Origin: Hydnum rufescens UP504
Lineage: Eukaryota; Basidiomycota; Agaricomycetes; Cantharellales; Hydnaceae
DNA length: 64,000 nucleotides
Assembly (NCBI GenBank): GCA_014904985.1
Contig: MU128910.1
Span: forward strand, 379,399-443,398
Direction: 5' to 3'
Shown: positions 22,371 through 35,049 of the stretch, one piece after another
Layout of the letters: each line of letters opens with the position of its first letter
Position numbering within the stretch: position 1 is the stretch's first letter
The notes under the pieces: generated by a model
Databases searched by the model: none
Told to the model about the DNA's origin: nothing
Seen by the model: the letters and a program-made list of their open reading frames with translations, nothing else
Made by a program: the position numbers and the translations under genes

Positions 22371-22607
22371 TTGTTGACCTCACCCCGTCTTCTCTCCCAA
22401 TCTCCCCCACCCTCCCCCAGTGCTTCCCAAGCAGAGACACGTGAGGGAGTCAGGGTCCATCGCTTGGAGGCAGAGAATGCTGCACTTCACATGGAACTTA
22501 GTAGTCTTCAGGGCAAACTCAGTCAATGCAAGGATGACTTAAGTCTTGCAGAAGAGAAATACGATAGATTGGTTGCTGGAATTGGCAGGTTGCTTGCTGC
22601 GGACTGA
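22371..22607 (+). CDS. Short coiled-coil ORF, probably a 3' exon
   Basis: A Pro/Ser-rich leader is followed by a ~45-residue heptad-like helix (VHRLEAENAALHMELSSL, CKDDLSLAEEKYDRL) that ends the protein. Such a C-terminal leucine-zipper-like coiled coil is frequent in fungal transposon-borne proteins. Whether there are upstream exons is unclear. Function unknown. Confidence 0.4.
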   Translation: MLTSPRLLSQSPPPSPSASQAETREGVRVHRLEAENAALHMELSSLQGKLSQCKDDLSLAEEKYDRLVAGIGRLLAAD

Positions 22608-22987
22608 TTTTCATGGTTTCTGTATTATGCAATGCACCCCCTTGCTTACAATCCATGTGTGTGGAAATATATGCTTTACTTTGGATTCGGAGAGCCAGGA
22701 TGACAGACAAACACATATGGTGAACTACTGAGGAAGAAAAAGAAGTGGTCGATGTATGAGAAACCCCCACCCCATCACTGTATCAGCGAGTGCGGCTCAT
22801 TGGGAATATATGCGAGGAAAAAATGTATGTTGGAGAAGGTCTTGGTTCAGTCATGCTGTCGGGACCACAAAGGGGAACCATGTTAACCATGAAAACATCA
22901 CAAAAGAAATGAAACTGACCTTGTTGACTATCAATATCCATCCCATTGTTTGACCCTCATCCCTTGCTATACTCTAATTCGACACGT

Positions 22988-24547
22988 TATAGAAGAAGGA
23001 TTGGGAGCTCCGATGACTGTCAAATCAAACTCTGGTTCAGCCAGTGTGTAGATGGGAGACTGTATTTCTGTTTTTATTCAATGGGCTGGTTCGCTCTGAT
23101 GGTTGATCACTCTCTAACAAGTTAGGTATGGTATTCAGTGGAGGATAAGATTGTGGTATGGACTAGCTATAGTCAATGATATATCGTGGGATGCTTGTGA
23201 AAGGCTTATACGTGTTGTATTGAACTGTTTACTGCTATTTGTGGGTACCTATTTGTGTCCTCCTGGTCAAAATGCAGATTCTAAAGAGGACTCTAGACTA
23301 GTTTAAGCTTGATTTAGTATGTCAATGTGTTTCTTTCTTCTTCTGACTTAACTTTGTTTTTACTCACCTTTCCTTGGATGTCCAGCAACTCTAACCTTAG
23401 GTCCTGCAACTATCCTTGGCTCAGTATTTCACGTAGAGGGCTTCCAATGACTTAGTCTTAACAACCTTGTATATGACTTAGCTCCAGATGGCTTTAGATC
23501 AGTACTCTCTTAAGATGCAAGCAGATTTGTAGACAGTAGTATATTCCAGTAGTGAGAAGATGATGGGGGGATACAGGAAAATCTACCAGCTTTTATACCT
23601 TTCTGAAGGTGGCTGTGTTTTAAAGAATATGACTCACTCCTAGGTGAGTCATATGTGAGAACAATAGGGTTGTCAAGGAGGGTGAGTCATTCATAAAGTG
23701 GTTGCAAGATAGGTGAGTCATTCATGAACAGAACAAAAGGGTTGCTAAGGTGTTATCTTTCATAAAGTGGTTGCAAGGAGGGTGAGTCATTCATAAACAG
23801 AACAAAAGGGTAGTCAAGGGAGTGTTATCTTTCTTATCTGTGAGGTTCTAGAAGTTATTTGTGGCAATGGGAGATGAAATCAAAGGATATTTCTGAGTTC
23901 TTGGAGATTAATTTGTTTGTAGTCCAGTGGTTAAGATGTTTTTGTTGCTGGTTGATAATGGGGACAAGTGCATGGGATGGGATTTGATGCAGAAACAACA
24001 GTTTACATCCGTAATAGACGTTCTTGGTATCATTCGATGTGGATTTTTAACAGCTTTCTGGGCGCGGTGGTTCCGAGCAGATCCGGTGTAAACTGACAGA
24101 GAAATTCGTTTTTTACTGATGGGTGTTGATTCTGATAGTAATATTGTTCTGTAGAGTTCAGTTTTGATCTGTTCTTCACGTGCTCAGTACCGTTGGATGC
24201 GGATTTTTTATATCTTTCCAGGCGCGGTTGTTCCGAGAGGATTGGATGCGAACTGACAGAGAAATTCGTTTTTTACTGAAAATCCCAGATTTTGACAGTA
24301 ATATTGGTCTGGAGAGTGCATTTCTGGTCCGTTCGACTTGTGTTTGGTACCATTTGAAAGGTATGAATCGTGGCTTTCCGAGAGTTATATGGGCGTACCT
24401 CTCTGATCAAAACTGACAGAGTTATAGAATGAATTCGATTTCTGTGCATAGCCATAATTGATTTCGTAATAGGTCACATGATCATTCCAATGGCTGGGAT
24501 CAATGGATATTCGCATTTTCTGATACTGGATGTTTTTATCTTCCACA
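22988..24547 (-). repeat. Solo LTR of gypsy family A, copy 2, nested in the KDZ element
   Basis: 1560 bp with the same ends as copies 1 and 3, flanked by ACGT on both sides (22984-22987 and 24548-24551), a clean 4-bp target duplication. It separates the coiled-coil ORF from the MYND gene and is younger than the KDZ element. Confidence 0.88.
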
Positions 24548-24933
24548 ACGTGTATTCCCCAATGGGACTGAAGTGTGGAAGACAGTATGGACAATAGGAA
24601 CGAAGCAAGGATGCACCAGTGACTGGCATATGGCTTGATGCACGGCTTCCTGCCTTACTTGTCCACACTCCAAAGCTGGTCTGCTCAGTGGACCAAGTAC
24701 ATAGTTTGTTGGGGATGTCCACAAGGTATCATGAGTTAACTCTTGCGAGAAGTAGCCTGTAAGGGAGATGTGAAGGGATTGGAGCAGATGAGAGGTCGAT
24801 GATGAATCTGTCGACACAGGGGAAGGTTGTCGAGGTAGTCCATGTGTTGAGGGTGGTGCTGACCACAAGGATTGCGGGGGTGGCTGGGCGCAGCATTCCC
24901 ATAACTTGATTCCGACCACCGCGAACATGCTCA

Positions 24934-25760
24934 TCAACACCCATAGATTCGGCAGGTGTGGTAGGAGGACCAGATACTGGCGGGCGAGAGTTTGATGGTC
25001 CCACTGTAGACGTGGCGGCAACACATCCAGATTGCATAGAACATATGCACATAACGAGGCTCTGGGTTAACTGGGCTGTTGGGCCTGGCGATGTTGTGCC
25101 AGCGTCGGTACTTCGCTTTTCTGCATCTCCAGCACTTGGCAAATTTGTGAGGAGTCTTCTCCCATTTTCCATAAGTCATATTTGCGCATTGCCTAATACC
25201 ACCTCAGCCCTCATCCTTGCGACATGCATTGCACATAATGATGCCGCCCCAGTATTGGACCTTGTTGGGAAGTCGGGGTAATTGCGGCTCTGAGGGAGAT
25301 GGTCTGAAGGCAAAGCGTTTGACGAGGGAGAATATATTCATTGAAGGATGCAAAGGGTCTGAAGGAGGATCAGATTGAGATGAAGTGGAAGATGAATGTG
25401 TCAGCATGGGATTTGGCCACAGCTTGTAAAATGCCTGATGTAGATATGGAGATTTCGAAAGATATCCCAGGAGTTGAAGGGATAGAAGAAGAACATCCTC
25501 ATCTTTGTAAGGCCCTTGCTTTTGGGATGATGAGTTCACTGCAACTCCACTCTGACTAGGGAGTCAGCAGCTCGGCACGCGCCACTCAAGTGGTGGCTTC
25601 TATTCCCATAGTTGACCGCATCTAGCAAGTTTTCAGGCAAGGTGATGGGTCCGTTAACGTCGATTGGACCAGTGAACGTTGTGTTTGGCCCTAATTGGGA
25701 TGAGTGGTCTGCCAGTGTAGCAAGAGCAGCACGAGGAGTCACATCAACTGTCCCAGCCAT
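24934..25760 (-). pseudogene. MYND-type zinc-finger protein, degenerate
   Basis: Starts MAGTVDVTPRAAL at 25760 and runs through TGPIDVNGPITLPENLLDAV (about 25660) and an NIFSLVKRFAFR block (about 25330-25300) to IMCNACRKDEG, GGIRQCANM, GKWE and KCWRCRKAKY (about 25230-25100). This is the conserved order of a large basidiomycete MYND family. An in-frame TGA at 25204 follows GlyGlu-like residues in a position where relatives have Arg (CGA). The middle is frameshifted. After KCWRCRKAKY the usual second half of the finger (the KECQ and AW..GH residues) is missing, so the zinc site is incomplete. MYND proteins mediate protein contacts; the role of this one as cargo is unknown. Confidence 0.75.
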
Positions 25761-25794
25761 TGTGGGATCGTGGCAATGACCTTGGGAACACAGC

Positions 25795-26150
25795 AAGAGG
25801 GTGCCCAACACAGGCAGGCTGCAATCAGTGAGTTGGTTTGGAGTGAGAACACAGAACAAGATGAGCACCCAACGCAGGCAGGCCATGATCAGTGAGTTGG
25901 TTTGGAGTAAGAACACAGAAAGAAGAGGGTGCCCAATGCAGGCAGACTGCGATCAGCAAGTTGGTTTGGAGTAGGAATACAGAAAGAATGTGCCCAATGC
26001 AGGCAGGCTGCAATCAGTGAGTTGGTTTGGAGTAAGAACACAGAAAGAAGAGGGTGCCCAACGCAGGCAGACTGTGATCAGCGAGTTGGTTTGGAGTAGG
26101 AATACAGAAAGAATGTGCCCAACGCAGGCAGGCTGCGATCAGCAAGTTAG
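25795..26150. repeat. Minisatellite, ~62-bp unit, six copies, same unit as at 21.2 kb
   Basis: Unit core GTGCCCAACGCAGGCAGGC, then GATCAGCAAGTTGGTTTGGA and GTAAGAACACAGAAAGAA. It begins ~35 bp upstream of the MYND start codon. Confidence 0.92.
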
Positions 26151-28614
26151 GTTGGATACGAGCTCCGCGAGATAATTTGGTTCTGTGACGGTCAGGTTTG
26201 AGACTGACTCAACTGAATTGAGCCAAGTCAACTACAATCAATACATTGGGGCTGTTTTTTGCCGCAGGATGAAAGAGAATGGATTCAAATGGTCTTTCAC
26301 AATAGCAAAAACAAATGTCAAAACAGTACCAAAGACTACTCAAAATAAATACAGTTGGTCTCCAAAACGGTGCTTTGAGGTTCGTTTTGGGCTCTATCGT
26401 GAAACACCCTAATGATAGAAGTCGATAAGTCTGAGGCAAGGAGTGGTGTGATGACAGCACCATGAGGCTTTCTTTTTAAAAGTTCCGAAAAGGACTCGAG
26501 TCTTCAGAGGATCCCCGTCACTCAGGTTGATAGCCTACACACTCTCACTGGGAAACTTTTGAGATTTTTGAGACCCACCTAGCACGGTTTCCCAGGAGTT
26601 TGGAGGCCAAAATCGGTGGCACAAAGAACAATTTCACTGGGAGGCAGCTCATGGGGCTAAAGTACATAGCATGCAGATGCCAGGTGTTTGGTGCATGTGG
26701 TGGTGTACTTGAGGACTCCCCTATGGGGTGAAGGTTCAAGTACACCTCTGTACCATTTTTACTCACAGGGACAGGGGTCAGTCACAAGTCACTTATCGAT
26801 GTCACACATTTTTAGCTGCATATTAATGGCGCATGTGGCCCACATCTTTACATTACTATGAAAAACTTGAATTAAATACCATCATCGGCACTGTCGCTGT
26901 TGCTTTCATTTGCGTCATACTCCGACCCCCCATGTTCAGCGTTAGAATTTTGTGGGTCTTCAACCTCATCTTATAAGTGGAGACAGCTTTTTCAGCTTGG
27001 CCAGCCACAAGTCCAGAGCCTGAATGTTGACTGAATCCAAAAACAGAAAATAGGGGTAGACATCAAGGAAGCCATTGCAGGACCAAGAATCCGGTCAGAT
27101 CTATATGAAATCAATCGCCCCATGTGGGGTTGTTAACTTGATGTTTAATGAAGGCATGTATTACACAGACCACGTCCGTTTCTTCCGCCACATGGACTGT
27201 GTCCATTTCTTCTGCCACATGGATCGTGTCCATTCTGTAGCCACCGCATCTGGCGTGCGAGACACTCCATGCAGATAGTCTCTCGCATAAAGGCTGTCCA
27301 CCTCCTGACTCAGTCATACTTGAGGTGGCAGAGTCACTGCAGAGTCTCTAGTATGAGGGACCACAGCTAGGTTACCACAGGATGCGAAGGCCATGGGTAT
27401 ATAAGTACAGGATCTCCTTGCTACTTTCTCCCTATTCTTTTTTCCACATCCTGCCCAATTTTTCTCTCGTGCACACTGAATCCTCATTGGAGGGCGATAT
27501 TTGCTAGAGATACGAGTGCACCGCCGTCTGATCCTTCAAACACACAAGTAGCTAACATAGGGCCACCCCCTATAGTGGGGGACCTCAGGAAGACTACAAT
27601 TATGTAACTCAGCAGTGAGCATGACGTCATCGTTGGCGTTCTCTCAAGGTCTCGATTACGTAATTCAGCAATTGGTGCAGTTTGCCAACAGTTTGAGTGA
27701 GTCTCCATACAACTAGCTCCTGTGACATCAGTGGAGATGCGTAAGCAAGAATTCATTGTTTCACCGTATTATTAATGAGGCAGTGACGCCTGGATAAGGG
27801 AGAAGACTGTATTAGGGTACCTAATGAGGCGATTATACATAATGAAGGATGGCTAGGGTATGTAGTGAGTGGTCCTGGACTTTACCTCAGTGTACACCAG
27901 TAAAGGGAGGTCCGGCGGCAAGTGGCATGCCTGCACCGGGAGCTCAGACCTTGTGGCACGTAGAAGCTCTATCGGATGTGGTGGTGTCATTCGAGATGCT
28001 CTGCTGCCACATGAATGTGGGTCCCCATCCCAGCCAATGGAAGATGTTATCATGGGGTGACTGTATTCTCCAGTGTCACGTCCATGTCCGATCATCTATC
28101 TCTCTGCTGCCCTACAATTCTTACCATTATCATTGTGCTGACGGGACAAGCATTGTCAATTTTTTTGGTCGACGAAGCCATGTTATTGCATCCATTTTGC
28201 ATTGAATTCGCATTCAGCTGCTGCTTTGTTTGAATACATTCATACCTAGACATTGACTTGTCCCATTGAAATTTGCCAAGTACTCTGGGGCCTTGGAACA
28301 TTAATTGAGTGTTTAATCCTGTCTTGCATAGTACGAGTGTATATCCCATAATACTCACAACACCCAGTCGCAGTCCACATTCCGCAACACACCGAAGGCC
28401 GAGATTCCAGGTGTTGCCGGATGCGCTGGCGTTGAGTCACTACTACTACAACCCCAACCCCAACAGGTGTGCATGTTTCATAGCTGAGAGACTGTGCGTC
28501 CGAGTACCCCTCAGAGTGTGTGGTCTCCAGGTGAACCATGATTGATACCCTTTTTTCCCTAGTGTTGTCTCCATTGTGAGGAGACATAGCGCCTTGGTAG
28601 ATCCCAAGGTGATT
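26151..28614. other. 2.4-kb stretch of the KDZ element without a recognised gene
   Basis: Only short frames of poor quality on both strands. A ~31-bp unit (CCACATGGACTGTGTCCATTTCTTCTG type) is repeated two to three times at about 27168-27238. It may contain the regulatory region of the gene at 28615. Confidence 0.4.
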
Positions 28615-29768
28615 ATGGCCCCCAATGCCAACAAGAAAAAGGCTGGAACCAAGGCGAAGGTGTCAACCTCGAAGGTCCAAGCAAGTCTGATGAGCACAAG
28701 CAAGACATTCTTTATTCTCAATACAATTCCCGCGGTGCATATGGCTTTTTCACCCCATGTGTGGGTCGACCTCCCATTATATGCTTGGGAGATTGGAATG
28801 CAATATCTGGCTGTTTTTTGCCATCATATCGGAGTGCCCCTGACCACAATTTGGTGGCATGATAAAGTAAGTCTTTACAACTGAGAGAATTTATTGACCC
28901 CACTAATATCATCGACATCAGCACTCAGGCTACATGCTGGAGACCGAGTGCAATGACGTGATGTCAAAGATCGGGTTCTACTCGATCAAGGACATGACCA
29001 GAGATGGTCTTGACATGTCAACTTCCTTTGCCTTGGTCCACATCCTACTTAGCACATTCACATCTGAGGCCGACACCATATCAGCCAGTAAGACCATTTC
29101 ATAATCTAATTGTCCATCACTAACTCGTCATATCCATAGGTTTTGACAAAGCTCCTGCCATGTTCTGTAATGGCTCGTCCCCCACAAAAGACGTCATGTT
29201 GTCTCAAACAGTTTTGTATGCTGATGCCCTCCGCAATTTCCCTGAGGGTGTGTACGTCCCTTCTCCACTTCCTCCATATTTTGACCATCCATTCCTTCCG
29301 CATAAATGGTACGTGATGCCTTCCTCATTGTTTATTGCTCCCCCTGTCTCCTCAACCATTGGCTCCTCTGCCACCGGTTCCTCTGCTGCTGGTTCCTCTG
29401 CTGCTGGTTCTTCTGCTGCTGGTTCCTCTGCTGCTGGTTCTTCTGCCGCCAGTTCTTCTGCCACCGGTTCCTCTGCCATCGGTGTAAAGTGCACCCTTCC
29501 TCTGCTTCTGCGATTCACGAAAAGGCAGAGAACGGAAGGGGTTGTTGCTGAGGGTGGGGATGTCATGATGGATGATGGAGGTGATGTTTCTGTTCCCACT
29601 GTTGATGGGGATCGTGATGTCGTGATGCAGGATGGGGCTAGTGTAGCAGCCACCACTCCGAGCAGTGGGGCTGCCACGTGTAGCTCACATGTACGCTTCC
29701 TCCTGGGTCACCCAATTCTCGGCACCCGTTGGATGTGGATAGGATTGTCGAAGAAACGTCTTCTTTGA
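28615..29768 (+). CDS. Unknown three-exon cargo protein, 348 aa
   Basis: Exons 28615-28866, 28922-29087 and 29140-29768 join in frame across introns with GTAAGT/CAG and GTAAGA/TAG ends. The protein starts MAPNANKKKAGTKAK (basic, possibly nuclear). It has a globular part with FSPHVWVDLPLYAWEIGMQY, HSGYMLETECNDVMSKIGFY and a phase-preserved SFDKAPAMFCNG junction. Then comes a low-complexity run of Ala-Gly-Ser-Ser repeats (about 29355-29485) encoded by a 15-bp DNA repeat, and an acidic/Val-rich end. I recognise no domain. It stands at the head of three same-strand genes in the right half of the KDZ element. No stops break it, so it may still be expressible. Confidence 0.65.
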
Positions 29769-29857
29769 GTGCGACGTTTTGCCTTGTCGAATCTCCTTTC
29801 TCTGTCATCGCTGTTCATTGTTCTCCATCATCGCTATGCATTGTTCTCCTTTGTCAT

Positions 29858-30113
29858 TTCTCATCACTCTCCATCACTTTCTATCACTCTCCATCACTTT
29901 CCATCGCTCTCCATCACTTTCCATCACTCTCCATCACTTTCCATCACTCTCCATCACTTTCCATCACTCTCCATCACTTTCCATCACTCTCCATCACTTT
30001 CCATCACTCTCCATCACTTTCCATCACTCTCCATCACTTTCCATCACTCTCCATCACTTTCCATCACTCTCCATCACTTTCCATCACTCTCCATCACTTT
30101 CCATCACTCTTCA
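29858..30113. repeat. 18-bp minisatellite, about fourteen copies
   Basis: Near-perfect CTCCATCACTTTCCATCA units. All three plus frames are open only because of the repeat. It ends ~190 bp upstream of the start codon at 30302. Confidence 0.95.
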
Positions 30114-30301
30114 TCAGCCCCCATCCTCTGTCATTATTCAACCTTTCTTTTTTTTTTTTTGCTGTCCTATAATTTTTGTAACCCTCTTTAATGTGCATAT
30201 TATTGGCACGTGTGCCATTCAGCCTAAGCTGAGAACCCCCAGCGGAGAGTGCCGTGGATTCAGAGGTCTATATGAGGTCCTAGAAGCCCACCACCTATGA
30301 C

Positions 30302-33300
30302 ATGCGTGTTGTTGCTACTAGCGCAATGAGGGGCTACACTCAGAATCAACTGCACCTGAGGGACTTTGGGTCTCAAGGAGAGTTCTCACCCGCCAGTGCC
30401 AATGTGGTGGTGGGTGAAAACCCCAAGACCTTGCATCAACCTCTGACATGGGCTGACCGGAAAGGGAATACTGAGCCTGCACCGCCCACTCCTCTGGAAA
30501 ATCCATATATGGGTGTCAAAGATTATGATACGTGGTCCAATCAGTGCGAGAATGGTAAGCCGACATTGTGGACCTTGCCTAGGTAATCAGGCGAATTTTC
30601 TCATATCTCAATGTAGAGTTCCTTAAAGACATGGATGAATACAAAGTAGACCCTACAACAAAGCCATTCCCAGTTGTGAAACAAGTGGAATGGGCAACAT
30701 TATTCACGAACAGTCGCTGGCCGTTCCAATACACTGAGCAGTGTCCTCCTGAATGCAAGCCTGATATCTATACCTGGGATCATGCGTCTATCGCTCGCCA
30801 CTGGGATAAATACGGCGCCCCTCATTTCTATTCGACCAATTATATGAGACTCCCCACAATGTATTCGATGCAGATGCCCTACATCGGTTACATCTCATGT
30901 CGTATCGATGATCCCCCTCTCCCAGCTTCACTCGATATGATCTCGTCCTCTGATGGTGTCAAACTCACCGATGCGTACCGTAAACAACTGGAGGATTTTG
31001 TTCTGAGGAACTGTGAACGGTACAGGCAATGGTGTCTCACAGCCTCGAACTTGGGAATCCAGGTTTCTCTTGCCACTCTCATCACGCCAGTGAAACCCCA
31101 GTCACTTGGCAAGTCCCCATTTTCGGTCCATCTCTTGTCGCAGTCGATGCCGGACGAGCTTGCAATGACTCAACTGGCGAGTGATTATCTGCGCTGTGCA
31201 TATGAATACGGTGCTTTTGCCTGGATGACCATGCACTGGTGTATCGACCACATTTCCACGGTCGGTAAAACAGACCGTCCTCATTTCGGTGTCGATGATA
31301 ATCTAATTGGGCGTTGTATCTCCATTCGAACTCGGGAGTCTGGCTTGATGATCTCCAAGCGCATGGGGTGCCATTGTGGGGCCTTTGGTTTGATGATGCA
31401 GGGATTGATATTAAGAGTATGCAGCATTTGACTGGGAAGGAAATTTCCCAAGAAGAGCTCGATCCGATTCTGAAGGAGAAAGGCAACAACGTTCACTATC
31501 ACACGGTTTCAGAGCAGCTCATTGTAGAGTCCGATTGCCTGAGTCCCTGGTTCATTGTGCTGAGGTCCTATCCTGGGGTACCACCTCACAAAGCCCTGGA
31601 AGACATCATTCTCGACGCACTCTTTCTTCAGTATCAGCCACGGCCTCCTGAAGAAATGTGTCAGTCTCTTCGAAACATTGTTGGGGATGGACCATTCTTG
31701 CCCCCTTCTCATTATGCGTCATCTTCAGCTGCCCACTTTTCAGAGGGAGTCACCTGTGACATGGATGAGGCGCTGGAAGCCGAACCCTGGTTCAGTCCCG
31801 ATAATGATGAAGAGGAGGCTGCTCAAGAAGAGGAAGATGCCTTGGATCGATCTATTCAACCGAGGCGAGGCGAGTCGAATGAGGACTTTGAAGCATGGCG
31901 CGAGGTTGAAATCATCAAGTTCAAGAAGCGGAAGCAGGCAGCACAGGCGAAGATGGATGTTGCTTGGAAAGAGGCTAATGAGTTGATGCAGCGAGCCTTG
32001 AAGGGCAACAAGTCAGCTCTGGCTGATGTCAAGAGTCGTCTGAAGGGGGCTAGCGGAAAGAAGAAGGGCAAACTTAGCGATTTCGATGCATGCATTCTGG
32101 AGGGGTGGAGGGATCCCAACAGCAAGAGTGCGGCCAGGAATGCTGCCAAACGTCCAAGCAGCTCAGATTGGACAAGGATAGTGGCTCTGTGTCAGCAGGC
32201 TCTTCAGGCTCTCAACTCCCCAGCATCATGGGTACTCATGCGGGTTCCCTGCATGTCGATTCCCTGCCTCCAGAACATGAGATTGTCATTGGTATCATGG
32301 GCGCAATCGAGGTGTCTGTGCCGGCCAGACGGATGGAGGCCTCTCCTACTGAGGCCATGTCTTCCGCTCCTGCTTCTACTGAGGCCACGCCCTCTACTCC
32401 TGCTCCTACTGGGGTCGCGCCCTCTGCTCCTGTTTCTACTGAGGTGACGCCCTCTACTCCTGTTCCTACTGGGGTCACACCGTCTGCCCCTGTTTCTACT
32501 GAGGAGATGCCCTCTGCTCCTGCTCCTACTGGGGTCATGCCCTCTGCTCCTGTTTCCACTGAGGTCACGCCCTCTACTCCTCCCACTGGGGCCGTGCCCT
32601 CTACCCCTGTTTCTACTGATGCCACTCCCACTGCTCTGGCTCCTACTGGGGCCATGCCCTCTGCTGCTCCTCCCATTGAGGCCATGGCCTCTGTTTCTAC
32701 TCCTACTGAGACCCTGCCTATCGAGCTTGTACCCTTGTGTACTAAGTTGGTAATGGTGGAGGCTGAGCCAGCAGGAGTTAGTGTCCCTACTTTTCCTGCC
32801 CAGAACACGACACCAGAGGTCATACCTGCTGAAACCACACCCCCTGCCTACCTGGCGAAGTCTGGAACCATAACTCCTGAGCGTTCAGAGTCACTGCATG
32901 ATCCACAGGCCTTAGTGACAGATGAGTCGGGTTTTGAGAGTGGCAGAAGGTCTCCCACATACTCAGAATGCGTGGTTTCCTTCGGTTCCCCCTCTCCATC
33001 TCATGCTTTGTCTCCTCATCGATCCTTGAACCCCCATTCGTGTTCGTGTTTGCATTCACGTTCCCCTTCTCATTCTCAAGTGGGTCCTCAATTTCCCTTG
33101 CATTCTTGCACACGTTCTTGATCTTCCCTGTGTTCTTGTCAACGTTCTTGATCTCCCCTACGTTCTCGCAGTCGTTCTTTTTCTCCCCCACCTTCCCGCA
33201 CACATCCTCAATCTCCCTCGCATTCCTGCACGTGTCCTCGATCTCCCCCACATTCTTGCACACATCCTCCCTCCCCCTTATGTTTCCAGACACGTCCGCA

Positions 33301-34735
33301 ATCCCCATTGCATTCTCGCACACACCCACCCTCTCCCCCACATTCCAGCACATGTCCTTGGCATCCCTCTGAGCCCCAAAGGGGAAAATCTCATCATTCC
33401 CAGTCCCAAGAGGACGATCATCATCATCAAGAACGCAATTATCCTATGGGTTCCTCATTCTCTCATCGATGGCCTGCGAGGTCTCCAGGTGTGTCTGATG
33501 GACCTCCACGCGCACCTGCAACCATGCAGAATCAGCACAGTATGGGTGTGTCAACTTGGGGTTGCCCTGATCCAACCTTCTCTGCATTTCGGAGGGGAGG
33601 TTCACAGCCAGTACATGGGTTACACCCTTGTGCTCTTACAACAACTTTCGGCCCTACACGTGGTCATAATGATGACTGGGGGAGTGAATTTCGTGGTGAG
33701 CAAGTTTCATTTTTTAGTGTATTTCATCTTGTCTAATAGTTTTAATCCTCTAGCCTCTCGTGGTGGTGAACTGAATAGATCTTCTTGCAGTGGACGCACC
33801 TGACTGGGCCCAATGCAACATTCTCTGTTAGTGGTCCCACACAACCCATCAGCGGTTGGGTTGGGACCACCACTAGTTCTGCTGTTGCAAAGGGATCTCA
33901 TGTCAATTTGATGTCAAGTTTTCAGTCCATTCCTCTTGGCCGATGGTTTGCCATCATTGCTGGTCCTCTTCCTAATGATGGCTTTTGTGACATTCAGCTC
34001 TGGCTGGATGTGTACCCCCAAGTTGTTGCGGTTCGTCGAGAATGGCAGAAATCGAGGTTCTCCATGCAGCTGTTGTTTAAGACCCAACAGATACACGACA
34101 AGCTGAAAACCCTTGTGTCGAGTTGGGCAACACTGCATGGTGTGGATATCAGAACCACCACCATGGAAGAACCAAGTGGGCCATCAGAGCGCTTCACGGG
34201 TCAGAAAGATCTCGAATATGTCGACCAGGTCTATGCTCATGCACGAAATCTAGATGAACTCAATGCTCTGTTGCAGGGAGCACCTCTGTGTATTAAAGGA
34301 GGAGCGGAAAGGGCTCACTATGGGGAGTTCTTCTTACACTATGATACTTTCCCCCCTCTATCTGGAGCTGCCCCACCGAAAGCCAAGAGGCTGTGCCATC
34401 TGGACTGTGTTGAGTTCAGCACTGAGTGGTTCCTCACATGCCTTGCCAGGTTACAGGACCATGTTGATCTTCCTCTTCGTTGTATGGAGATGCTCATATG
34501 TGCACATAAGTATCATTCATTGGGTGCTGGCTTTGCCGTGCCTATGTGGCCTACTGAGGGTCCAGTTGATGCTGTTATTCGTCATATTTCTCGAATGGGG
34601 CGAGATGACATGGGATCTATATTGACACCAAACCCCGTTGCCAATGAATCATTTGGCTTCACAAAATCTTCCTCCATTTGGCATATCAAATTGGACTTGG
34701 GCCTCGATCGCCCTCAGTATCCAAAGTCTGAATGA
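30302..34735 (+). pseudogene. Large unknown cargo gene, frameshifted
   Basis: Exon 1 (30302-30554, MRVVATSAMRGY start) joins across an intron (30555-30616) to EFLKDMDEYKVDP and a long globular region (WPFQYTEQCPPECKPDIYTW, ATLFTNSRW). Near 31305-31315 the frame shifts into VWLDDLQAHGVPLWGLWFDD, a charged helical region and KKRKQAAQAK. A second shift near 32180 leads to Thr/Pro/Ser repeats (STEVTPSTPVPTGVTPSAP type, about 32340-32720), then an RS/SP-rich tract with TGA stops at 33119 and 33149 (both in CGTTCTTGA, where sister repeats read TCCTCGA). An intron near 33695-33790 leads to a last domain (WTHLTGPNATF, FQSIPLGRWFAIIAGPLP, IQLWLDVYPQ) ending at 34735. The parts could be more than one gene. 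No family recognised. Confidence 0.5.
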
Positions 34736-35049
34736 TGCGTTACATTTCCATACATGGCATTTTTTTGTTTTATGCATCACATATTTGCATCTGATTGTAT
34801 GCCTTAATGGCCCTACTACCGCACTAGAATGAAAACTCAGTTTGGCTCGCACGCTTAATTGCGAATCCGGCAGTTCCCGTTGGGAGAGTAAAGTTTTCTG
34901 CTTTCCTTGGTCCTTTCGTTTTACAAGTTTAAGAAGCTTAAATGTAATTTTTTATACTTGCCCAAGCAGGGTGTGGACTGACAATGCTTGCCTTTTCCAT
35001 GGTGTAGGACGTACCCGATAATTTCGTGTTATTCTGGGCCACACGTTTA
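34736..35049. other. Intergenic spacer
   Basis: Nothing recognised between the previous stop and the next minisatellite. Confidence 0.4.

Noticed and set aside
21240..26150. Possible CRISPR-like arrays
   Set aside because: Units are contiguous tandem repeats with no unique spacers, and the genome is eukaryotic. They are minisatellites.
29769..30300. Three overlapping Ser/Leu/His/Phe-rich plus-strand ORFs
   Set aside because: All three frames are open only because of the 18-bp repeat. Low-complexity artefacts, not proteins.
30302..31431. TET/JBP dioxygenase as KDZ cargo
   Set aside because: Looked for HxD...H...R spacing in the cargo genes at 28.6-37.9 kb and found none.
31856..32838. Minus-strand ORFs opposite the Thr/Pro/Ser repeat
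   Set aside because: Antisense of a coding minisatellite. The plus frame has the typical disordered-protein composition and continues the gene.
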